Positions 1-7,412 of a stretch of 37,872 nt of DNA are shown here, piece by piece. Each line of letters begins with the position of its first letter. Within the stretch, counting starts at the first letter, position 1. This DNA comes from a virus. The translations under genes were made by a program, and so were the position numbers. The stretch is taken from positions 1 to 37,872 of the IMG/VR virus record IMGVR_UViG_3300045612_000195. One strand, given 5' to 3'. The notes beneath the pieces are model-generated. The model saw only the letters and a list, made by a program, of their open reading frames with translations. It was not told the DNA's origin and searched no databases.

Positions 1-43
1 CAAAGAAGAAGTTAAACGTAAATGTCCAATGGGTTTTAATTGA
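1..43 (+). CDS. 3' end of an upstream gene (partial)
   Basis: An open frame enters from the left edge and ends with TGA at 41-43; the visible tail is KEEVKRKCPMGFN. The next gene starts one base after the stop, which fits a tight + strand operon. Too little is present to name the product. From the neighbourhood it belongs to the late or host-interaction block before the glycosyltransferases. Confidence 0.5.
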   Translation, partial: KEEVKRKCPMGFN

Positions 44-44
44 T

Positions 45-296
45 ATGGATGACGAAATAATATTAACGGATCAACATATAAAAGAATATAGAATTATAGA
101 TGGTAAAGAGGTGCCAGTTATAAAATGTCCTACAAAAATTACATACAGAAACAAAATAACGGGTGAGGTTTATGGATCGGCCGCGGAAGCAAATGCTGAT
201 GTTGCAAACCCTAATACACCAACTAAACAAGAGGATATCGCACAAGACGTTACAGTAACTGTTGCACATTTGTCATTATTTGGTAAGACTAGGTAA
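45..296 (+). CDS. Small hypothetical protein, 83 aa
   Basis: I do not recognise a named family. The N-terminal part is acidic and carries the phrase CPTKITYRNKITGEVYGS, which could be a small beta-rich domain. The last residues, VAHLSLFGKTR, look like the first beta-strand of a GT-B glycosyltransferase. The stop TAA (294-296) overlaps the ATG of the next gene, which begins abruptly at a glycine-loop-like segment. Either the pair is translationally coupled, or the two frames were once one protein split by a frameshift. The start at 45 directly follows the upstream stop. Confidence 0.6.
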   Translation: MDDEIILTDQHIKEYRIIDGKEVPVIKCPTKITYRNKITGEVYGSAAEANADVANPNTPTKQEDIAQDVTVTVAHLSLFGKTR

Positions 297-1231
297 TGGA
301 TCCTAGAGGTGGCACCGAACTTCAATTTGAGTTTTTAAGAAAATATGTAAGTCCAGATTTACTTGATCAAGTACAGATATGTACATCAATACCAGGTAAG
401 GTGCCTTTACATCCTACAAAATTAAATATTCTTTGGCAAAAAAATTCTTATGATCAACCTAATATAGCACCTTGGTTTAAAGATAAATCAAATCATAAAG
501 CTTATGATTGGTATGTGTTTAATTCTCATTGGAATTATGAAAAATTTAGAATGGCTTTTGATTTACCCACTGAACGTTGCACAGTAATAAAAAATGGAGT
601 TGTTAATATAAAACCTGTAGATTTTAGTTTTAAAAAAGGAGATCCAATAAAATTAATATTTCATCCAACTCCTTGGCGAGGTTTGAATGTAATACTTGCT
701 GCAATGCAGTTTATTAACAATCCATTAATTACATTAGATGTGTATTCCTCAACACAAGTTTATGGAGATAATTTTAAACAAGCAAACGATACTATTTATC
801 AAGGGCTTTACGATCAAGCACGACGTTTATCTAATGTAAATTATATTGGTTATAAACCACACGAATTTATATTAGAAAATTTACATAAATATCATGTATT
901 TGCTTATCCAAGCATTTGGGAAGAAACATCTTGTATATCAGCTTTAGAATCAATGTCTGCTGGATTATATTTAATAACAACAAATTTTGGTGCTTTGTTT
1001 GAAACTTGTGCAGAATTTCCAATTTATGTTAATTATGAAAAAGATTTTATTAGATTAGCAAAAAAATTTGCCATGGCAATAGATATTGCTGCAAATCATT
1101 TGCACGAAAATTACATTGTCAATCATTTAAAATTTCAAATAAAATACACAAATGATTTTTACAACTGGAAAAAACAAGGTAATCAGTGGACACAGTTTAT
1201 AAAAGGTGCTTTAAATGCAAGACTCAAGTAA
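296..1231 (+). CDS. Glycosyltransferase, GT-B fold (GT4-like)
   Basis: Predicted to transfer a sugar from a nucleotide-sugar donor; the acceptor is unknown. The C-terminal half has the group 1 donor-binding signature EETSCISALESMSAG, with glutamates at about 210 and 218 in the E-x7-E arrangement, followed by a segment like those that close the donor site. The N-terminus starts at PRGGTEL, which resembles the glycine loop after the first strand, so that first strand seems to be missing or encoded by the preceding ORF. At 311 aa it is short for GT4. It overlaps the next gene by 17 bp. Targets could be virion proteins, phage DNA or host surface glycans; nothing in the sequence decides this. Confidence 0.8.
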   Translation: MDPRGGTELQFEFLRKYVSPDLLDQVQICTSIPGKVPLHPTKLNILWQKNSYDQPNIAPWFKDKSNHKAYDWYVFNSHWNYEKFRMAFDLPTERCTVIKNGVVNIKPVDFSFKKGDPIKLIFHPTPWRGLNVILAAMQFINNPLITLDVYSSTQVYGDNFKQANDTIYQGLYDQARRLSNVNYIGYKPHEFILENLHKYHVFAYPSIWEETSCISALESMSAGLYLITTNFGALFETCAEFPIYVNYEKDFIRLAKKFAMAIDIAANHLHENYIVNHLKFQIKYTNDFYNWKKQGNQWTQFIKGALNARLK

Positions 1232-2030
1232 ACCAATTTGGATTAAGCCTTTACCAGCTGATAAACCTAAAGATAATGAAATAGGGTTTTCAATATTTAT
1301 AGCAACTCCAGTGCACTCAGAGGTATCTATTCATTACACACAATCGTTATTAGAATTTCAAAAAGAATGTTACGCTAAAAAAGTAAAGATCACAATTCAA
1401 TTGTTTAAATCATCATTAGTAACACAAGGTAGAAATTTATGCGTAGGAGGGTTTATGGAAACTGGACACACGCACCTATTGTTTATAGATGCTGACATAG
1501 ATTTTCAAGCAAAATCTATATTTACAATGATTGAAAAAGACAAAGACGTAATTTCAATTCCATATCCAATGAAAACAATAAATTGGGAAAAAATATTTGA
1601 AAATTTTAAATCTGGTAAAATTAAAAATGCAGTGGATTTATCACTAAGTGGCAATACTTATCCTATGCGGATCGATGATCAAGAGCGTTTAAAAGTAGAA
1701 AATGGTGTTATAGAGGTTTCTCATTCACCAGCAGGATGTATGTTAATTAAAAGATCTGTAATAGAAAAAATGATTGATAAATATCCACATTTAAAAATTA
1801 TACAACCTACAATTATAAATGGCAAACCAATTGATAAACCTTTTTTGTATAATTTTTTTGATACTTTGTTTGATCAAGAAAAACATACTTATATGGGCGA
1901 GGATTTTGCATTTTGTAAAAAATGGAAAGATATAGGTGGTAAATGTCATGCGTATGTTAATGACATCATAACTCATGTAGGCGAACATCAATTCTGCGGT
2001 AAATTTGTTGACGAATTAATAATAGAATGA
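1215..2030 (+). CDS. Glycosyltransferase-like protein, GT-A fold, copy 1
   Basis: 271 aa. A GT-A type metal-binding motif is visible: FIDADIDF, with aspartates at 92 and 94. A GEDFAFC segment near 228-234 and a late histidine segment (ITHVGEH) fit the acid and metal positions of such folds. The core resembles the next gene along its length: SLVTxGRN, FIDxDI, SPAGCM/GPAGCM and GEDFAFC all align. This copy has about 25 extra residues at the N-terminus. Its 3' end overlaps the next ORF by 4 bp (ATGA). The pair most likely arose by tandem duplication. Donor and acceptor are unknown. Confidence 0.75.
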   Translation: MQDSSKPIWIKPLPADKPKDNEIGFSIFIATPVHSEVSIHYTQSLLEFQKECYAKKVKITIQLFKSSLVTQGRNLCVGGFMETGHTHLLFIDADIDFQAKSIFTMIEKDKDVISIPYPMKTINWEKIFENFKSGKIKNAVDLSLSGNTYPMRIDDQERLKVENGVIEVSHSPAGCMLIKRSVIEKMIDKYPHLKIIQPTIINGKPIDKPFLYNFFDTLFDQEKHTYMGEDFAFCKKWKDIGGKCHAYVNDIITHVGEHQFCGKFVDELIIE

Positions 2031-2731
2031 AACTTTTTGTTAGCTCACCAACCATGGGTCAAGTGGATATGCATTATTTACAATCAATATTTTTATTACA
2101 ATCAGAATGTTGCAAAAGAAAAAAACATATAAGTTTACATTTGCATAAAGCATCTCTAGTAACTGTAGGGCGTAATAATTGCACCAATGCTTTTCTTCAA
2201 AGTGATTGCACTCATATGATATTTATAGACACTGACATTCAATTCAATGCCAAAGATATATTTAGAATGATTGATGCTGAAAAAGAAATAATTTTAATTC
2301 CTTATCCTCTTAAATATTTTGATTGGAAAAAAGCAGACGAAATGTGGACTAAATATAAAATTCCAATTGACAAAGGTGGTTTCGTTTGGCCATTAAAAGT
2401 TTTAAATCCTAATGACATGATTTGTGAAAATGGTATTGTTGAAATAGAAAAAGGACCTGCTGGATGTATGGTTATTAAAAGAGAAGCCTTTGTAAGGTTA
2501 ATTAATTATTATTCAAATTTAAAACTTAAAAAAGATAAATTTGCATACAATTTTTGGGATACAATGTATGATGAATCTGAAGGTAAAATTATTGGAGAAG
2601 ATTTTGCTTTTTGTAGTAGGTTTAAAGCAGCTGGTGGTAGTATATTTGCTTTGATTGACGCAGAGATCACCCATCACGGATCGGCACCATTTAAAGCTAG
2701 GTTCATTGACGAATTTGCTAAAATTGAATAA
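2027..2731 (+). CDS. Glycosyltransferase-like protein, GT-A fold, copy 2
   Basis: 234 aa paralogue of the preceding gene. It keeps FIDTDIQF (aspartates 68 and 70), GPAGCMVIKRE, GEDFAFC and a terminal ITHHGS segment, so the presumed catalytic and metal-binding positions are intact. It starts directly at the first beta-strand (MKLFVSSPTMGQ), which supports ATG 2027, coupled by ATGA to the upstream stop. Two diverged copies next to a GT-B enzyme suggest stepwise assembly of a short glycan, which is inference. Confidence 0.75.
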   Translation: MKLFVSSPTMGQVDMHYLQSIFLLQSECCKRKKHISLHLHKASLVTVGRNNCTNAFLQSDCTHMIFIDTDIQFNAKDIFRMIDAEKEIILIPYPLKYFDWKKADEMWTKYKIPIDKGGFVWPLKVLNPNDMICENGIVEIEKGPAGCMVIKREAFVRLINYYSNLKLKKDKFAYNFWDTMYDESEGKIIGEDFAFCSRFKAAGGSIFALIDAEITHHGSAPFKARFIDEFAKIE

Positions 2732-2739
2732 AGTGTTCT

Positions 2740-2761
2740 AAATACGTATTTAAAACAGGAG
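2740..2761 (+). promoter_or_regulatory. 12-bp palindrome and ribosome binding site
   Basis: The 40-bp gap after the glycosyltransferases holds a perfect palindrome, AAATACGTATTT (2740-2751), then AGGAG about 10 bases before ATG 2772. The palindrome could be a protein-binding site; no clear -35/-10 pair is seen with it. Confidence 0.35.
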
Positions 2762-2771
2762 CAAGCCATAT

Positions 2772-4202
2772 ATGGATCCGATTACAGCGTCGATTTTGAT
2801 ATCTGGAGGTATCAACGCATTACAAGGTAAAAGAGGTTCAGATTTACTTAAAAGCACTATTAGCGATGCAGCTTTAGCTTATGCAACTCAAGGAGCTTCT
2901 GCTGGAGCACAAGAAGGTATATCTACAATTCCTGGTATAGATGATCTAAGTCAAGTAGGAAGTAATGTTGGACGAGAAGTATTAGCACAAGAAGCGGGAT
3001 TAGCTGCAACTAGAAAAGAATTACCAATGCAGTATGACGCAGGTGACTACATGCAGTTTCAACAAAGTGTTCAAGGTTCTCCTTCTTTTTCTTTTGGAAA
3101 AGGATTAAGTGATGCATTTGAGCAAGGAAGTAAAGCAATAAATAAAGGATTAGACTTTTTTAGAAAAACAGATGAAGCTGGTAAAATTTTACCAAGTAAA
3201 GAATATGATAAGGGAAAAGTTTTATTAGGAGCTGGGGCATTAGGAGCAGGATTATATGCTGCTGGAGCTTTCAAGCCAACACCTGCACCTCAACCAAAGT
3301 ACCCTGGATTTAATAGATTCTATGCAGCAGATCCTGGAATGTTTCAACCATTCTCTGGCAGATACGGACCAGATCCATCTAAATATCCAGAAGGATCTCC
3401 TTACAGCGGAATGCAAGAAGGTGGTCTAGCATCACCAGATGATTTAATGAACCAATCAGCAATGGCCATAAATACACCCTCATCGCCAATAAGTAGTTTG
3501 TACGCGATGGCTAAAAATAGATTTTTACCGCAACCATCAAAAGGTGAATCTTTGCAAACTGAAACTGAACCAATGTCATTGGGAATTGACACTATTGCTG
3601 AAAATTTGCCAGAGGCCCTAAAAAGAAAATATATTTTGGAATATAAATCAGACCCAAATAATACTGCTATAAAATTTGCGCAAGAAATGAAAGACACAGA
3701 TAGATTATCTATTGCTGACATTAATCAGGCTAAAAAAATATTAAATAATTTATCAAATGATGTTAAAATGCCAATAAATGATTTAAAAGGCATACTAGGA
3801 CTTGTTGGTGAAAGCGATGTAAGTGTACCAAAGGCTCCTAATACACCAGAATATATACAAAGATTAATAGAATTAATACAAGCAAGGTCAGTAAATGAAC
3901 CACCAAAAGCATTTATGAGCGGTGACGTGGTTGATGTATTACCCTCAAAATTAATTAGAAATGAAAATGATGAAATGAATTACAAAAGAACTTCCGGTAA
4001 ATTAGTCAGAGATGAAACTGGTAAAGGAAGCGGAAATAAAGACACCATGTTAGCTCAACTAGCAGATGGTGAGTTTGTTACAAAATCTAAATCAGTCCTT
4101 GGTGCTGGTAAATTAATGGGGGGTAAATCTAAAGAAGAACAAAGAAATTTAGGTGCTCAATTTTTTTACAAACAAATGGCTGAATTAGAAAAATTTGCAT
4201 AA
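2772..4202 (+). CDS. Putative virion structural protein, 476 aa
   Basis: No enzymatic motif. The N-terminus is small-residue-rich and helical. A hydrophobic stretch near residues 150-165 (LLGAGALGAGLYAAGAF) could insert in a membrane, and a Pro/Gly-rich segment (PGFNRFYAADPGMF) follows. The C-terminus has GEFVTKSKSVLGAGK, a phrase recurring in marine phage structural proteins close to the tail or ejection genes. The stop overlaps the ATG of the next gene by one base. I infer a minor virion or ejection protein from context and composition. An RBS (AGGAG) lies upstream. Confidence 0.6.
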   Translation: MDPITASILISGGINALQGKRGSDLLKSTISDAALAYATQGASAGAQEGISTIPGIDDLSQVGSNVGREVLAQEAGLAATRKELPMQYDAGDYMQFQQSVQGSPSFSFGKGLSDAFEQGSKAINKGLDFFRKTDEAGKILPSKEYDKGKVLLGAGALGAGLYAAGAFKPTPAPQPKYPGFNRFYAADPGMFQPFSGRYGPDPSKYPEGSPYSGMQEGGLASPDDLMNQSAMAINTPSSPISSLYAMAKNRFLPQPSKGESLQTETEPMSLGIDTIAENLPEALKRKYILEYKSDPNNTAIKFAQEMKDTDRLSIADINQAKKILNNLSNDVKMPINDLKGILGLVGESDVSVPKAPNTPEYIQRLIELIQARSVNEPPKAFMSGDVVDVLPSKLIRNENDEMNYKRTSGKLVRDETGKGSGNKDTMLAQLADGEFVTKSKSVLGAGKLMGGKSKEEQRNLGAQFFYKQMAELEKFA

Positions 4203-4615
4203 TGTATTGTGTAAAATTTAAGTCTGAAAACGTTAAAGATGTTTGGATTTTAGTTAAAGATAAGATTCAAGCAGCTTGTGAATACAACGGAGGTTTCGCA
4301 GACGCTGAAGACTTTAAAAAATGGTTAGAAAAAGATCTCATGCAGTTATGGATTGCTTGGGACAATGTAGAAAAAAAAGTTTTATGTGTTTGTATTACTG
4401 AAATAAGACAGTATCCCAAATACAAAGTTTGTAGTTGTAAAATAACTACAGGCAATAACATGAAAAGATGGGTGAATTTTATGAATTATATACTTGAATT
4501 TGCAAAAGACGAAGGGTGCAAGAAAATGGAAATGATTACAAGACCTGGTTGGGAAAAAATTTTAAAACCAAAAGGATTTTTAAAAACGCAAGTTCAATTA
4601 GAAAAAGTATTATGA
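4202..4615 (+). CDS. GNAT-like acetyltransferase fold protein
   Basis: 137 aa. The pattern fits a small GNAT domain: N-terminal helices, a strand with LWIAWD, a beta hairpin around VLCVCITEIRQYPKYK, then a helix starting at the GNNMKRW segment and a late LKPKGFLKTQ strand-turn typical of GNAT ends. Such genes occur among structural genes of marine podoviruses and their substrates are not known. The classical Q/R-x-x-G-x-G/A acetyl-CoA loop is not clear, so activity is uncertain. Overlaps both neighbours (1 bp and 4 bp). Confidence 0.55.
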   Translation: MYCVKFKSENVKDVWILVKDKIQAACEYNGGFADAEDFKKWLEKDLMQLWIAWDNVEKKVLCVCITEIRQYPKYKVCSCKITTGNNMKRWVNFMNYILEFAKDEGCKKMEMITRPGWEKILKPKGFLKTQVQLEKVL

Positions 4616-5568
4616 AAATTTATACAAAACTAGTTATTGATATGGCTACAGATAAGATTCTTATAGAAGAGTCTTTTGAGTATAATGGATCTGTTGCACA
4701 TTGCGGATCATCTGGAGGAGGTGGTGGTGGAAGCCAACCAGCAAATACTACAAACGTTCAAACGATAAGAGAAGCACCAGAAATAGAAGCTAGAAGATTA
4801 GGTTTAATGGATCAAGCTGCAATAACTGCAAGTCAACCATTAGGATTACCAGCGTTTCAAGTGGCTCCTTTGTCTACAGCAGAAAGAGCTGCACAAACAT
4901 TAGCTGGACAAACTGGTCAGGGTATTAGTGCTTTAACAGGTGCTCAACAAAGAGCTGGAGCAGCTGTTTCTGCTTCACAATTAGATCCTTCTTCTGCACA
5001 ATTTCAGAGATTTTTAAATCCCTATAATCAATTTGTGCTTGATGAAATTAATAGACAATCTCAAATGGCACAGAATCAATTACAAGCAAAAGCAATTGCT
5101 GAAGGAGCTTTTGGTGGTGGTAGGCAAGCAATCGCTGCTGGTGAATTTGAAAGAGCACGACTTGGTAAAATAGGTGAAGCTCAGTTTGCTGGATTTGGGC
5201 AAGCGTTACAAGGTTTTCAAGCTAACCAAGCATTGCAAGCACAAACAGGACTAGGAGCAGCACAAGTTGGTTTAAGTGTTAGTGATGCTTTATCTAGACA
5301 ACAAACTCAAGATATACAAAATTTAATGGCAACTGGTGGAACTGGAAGAGCAATAGAACAAGCTACACTAGAAGCAGCCAGACAAACTGCTGTTCAACAG
5401 GCAACAGATCCATATCAAAGGTTATCTTTTCTATCAGATATTCAAAGAGGAGTGCCTTCTTCTCAACAAACTGTTACGCAAGGTTTTGCACCACAAACAT
5501 CTCCTCTTGCTCAAGCTGTTGGAACAGGCATTGCAGCTTATTCAGTTTTTAACCGTCAACCATCATAG
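4612..5568 (+). CDS. Putative virion structural protein with Gly-rich N-terminus, 318 aa
   Basis: ATG 4612 overlaps the upstream stop as ATGA, so this start is preferred over an in-frame ATG at 4516 that lies inside the previous gene. Residues 1-30 form a small domain, followed by a Ser/Gly linker (SSGGGGGGS). The rest is Ala/Gln-rich and helical with FLNPYNQFVLDEI and AFGGGRQAI, both recurrent in structural proteins of marine phages. Probably a tail or ejection component; the exact role is unknown. Confidence 0.6.
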   Translation: MKIYTKLVIDMATDKILIEESFEYNGSVAHCGSSGGGGGGSQPANTTNVQTIREAPEIEARRLGLMDQAAITASQPLGLPAFQVAPLSTAERAAQTLAGQTGQGISALTGAQQRAGAAVSASQLDPSSAQFQRFLNPYNQFVLDEINRQSQMAQNQLQAKAIAEGAFGGGRQAIAAGEFERARLGKIGEAQFAGFGQALQGFQANQALQAQTGLGAAQVGLSVSDALSRQQTQDIQNLMATGGTGRAIEQATLEAARQTAVQQATDPYQRLSFLSDIQRGVPSSQQTVTQGFAPQTSPLAQAVGTGIAAYSVFNRQPS

Positions 5569-5579
5569 GAGCACGGACC

Positions 5580-7412
5580 ATGGTTCCTATTCATAAAAGA
5601 AAATTAGTAGTTCAAAAAGCACAGTTAGGAAAATTTTTTGAATATCCTGAACAAGGAGGAAAAATACCACAAACTCCTAAACCTTTAATACAATTTCAAA
5701 GATCTAAATATTTTCCTTTTTTTGAAACTAGTTTTTCTGGTTCAGGTCAGTCATTAGCAAATCTAGGAAAAGGAACACTTAAAACTTTAAGAAGTCCTTT
5801 AGGTATAGCAGGTTTAATTGCTGGTGCAGGCGGATTAGATTATTTAACAACCGACAGAGATCAATTAAAACAAAAAAGAGATGATTTAATTTATCAATTA
5901 GGGAGAGGTGCAAGAGAAAAAAAAGCAGAATCATTTATTGCATCAGAAACAGGACCTGCAATACCAGGTTCTGAATTAGAAGAACGTCGTAAAGCAGATT
6001 TAGAAAGAGAGGCCATGGGTGATATAGGTCAGTACGATAGAAATGTGCAAAACTTACAACCGCCAACGGTTACTGGACAACCTTTTGGAACAAATCAAGT
6101 TCAAGCTGGCATAGATGCTCAAAAAAATATTTTACAAAATGCTGATTCTACTGCTTTAAAATTAGATTTACTTGCAGCTAAACAAGGACGACTAGTGCAA
6201 CTTCAAGCAGTAAAAGATTTGGTTAAAGATATAATGGGTGAAGAAGGATACGATAAAGCTGGAAATTTAATGCTTTTACAAATTGCATCAAATTTACTAT
6301 CTGGAAGAACTGACAAACCTGGTTTAGGGGGTTTTTTAGATGTATTAGGACAAGCAGGTCAAAAAGTAATTCCAATAGCTATAGCTTTAGAGAGAGAAAG
6401 ACAAAAAGATGAGTTAGACTTAACAAAAAGTATACTTTCTCAATTAGGAAAAGATACAAAAAAAATTGAAAAAATAGAGCCACCTAAACAAAGAGTATTA
6501 CTTTTAGATAAAATCACTGGAGAAAAAAAAATAAGATACGCCACTCCCACAGATGATGGTAAATTTACTATTTTTGAAAATGTTAAAGGAACACCTACGC
6601 CTTATAAAGTGGATCCATCAGAAATATTAAATTTTTTTAAATTAGAGGAAAATCCCATAGAACGTAGAAAATTTGTTTCTGATTATCGAGCAAAAGCCGC
6701 TGGAGATAAAGTAACTGAATCTGTGTTAGAAATAGTAAGAAGAAATCCAAGTGCCTCTGGTGCATTCGGTGGATATAATTTAATTATTGGAAGAAGTCTT
6801 GCACAAATAAACCAATTGATGGGCGGTAAAGATTATGCTGAATCAATTAATAGGTTGGTTGATGAATTATCAGCAGATTTACCAAATGCAATTGATTCTA
6901 ACAAACCTCCTGCAAATGCTAAAGACACAGCTAGTGGGATTAAAGCAGCTAATGAAATTTTTTTTGAATTAAAAAAAATTTCACCAAATTTAAATAGTAC
7001 TGATGAAACATTACGAGATCAAGCTCAATTACGAACCTTTGAATTAATTGCTGTATATTCTTTAGCACAAGTTAATAAAAGACAAGATAGAATAGCTGTA
7101 TCTGACGTAGATAATGCAAGAGATGTTGCTGGTGGTTTGATTACATATATTCCTTTCTTAAATCCATCAAATGAAGAGATTATAGCAAGATATAGCGTAT
7201 TACGTAATCAATTTAAATCTGGCAGGGAAGCTACAATAAATGACGCTTTTGCAGCTGGTATTGATTTATCAGATATAGACGAAAAATATAACAAAGCATT
7301 CAACTTACCAAGTTCAACAAAAAATATAATTGAAAATACAACTAAAAATAATCAAAGTATCTTTAATAAAATATTTTCTAGAGATGCAATAGGTGGAGCA
7401 TTATTAAAATGA
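5580..7412 (+). CDS. Putative internal virion or ejection protein, 610 aa
   Basis: Starts at ATG 5580 after a clear AGGAG site. One hydrophobic Gly/Ala segment near residues 75-90 (SPLGIAGLIAGAGGLDYL) could be membrane-active; the remainder is highly charged and helical. There is no catalytic motif. The position between the AFGGGRQ protein and a 965-aa protein, increasing size along the cluster and the presence of a P22-type portal in this genome suggest DNA-ejection proteins. This is inference from order and composition. It overlaps the next gene by 4 bp (ATGA). Confidence 0.55.
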   Translation: MVPIHKRKLVVQKAQLGKFFEYPEQGGKIPQTPKPLIQFQRSKYFPFFETSFSGSGQSLANLGKGTLKTLRSPLGIAGLIAGAGGLDYLTTDRDQLKQKRDDLIYQLGRGAREKKAESFIASETGPAIPGSELEERRKADLEREAMGDIGQYDRNVQNLQPPTVTGQPFGTNQVQAGIDAQKNILQNADSTALKLDLLAAKQGRLVQLQAVKDLVKDIMGEEGYDKAGNLMLLQIASNLLSGRTDKPGLGGFLDVLGQAGQKVIPIAIALERERQKDELDLTKSILSQLGKDTKKIEKIEPPKQRVLLLDKITGEKKIRYATPTDDGKFTIFENVKGTPTPYKVDPSEILNFFKLEENPIERRKFVSDYRAKAAGDKVTESVLEIVRRNPSASGAFGGYNLIIGRSLAQINQLMGGKDYAESINRLVDELSADLPNAIDSNKPPANAKDTASGIKAANEIFFELKKISPNLNSTDETLRDQAQLRTFELIAVYSLAQVNKRQDRIAVSDVDNARDVAGGLITYIPFLNPSNEEIIARYSVLRNQFKSGREATINDAFAAGIDLSDIDEKYNKAFNLPSSTKNIIENTTKNNQSIFNKIFSRDAIGGALLK

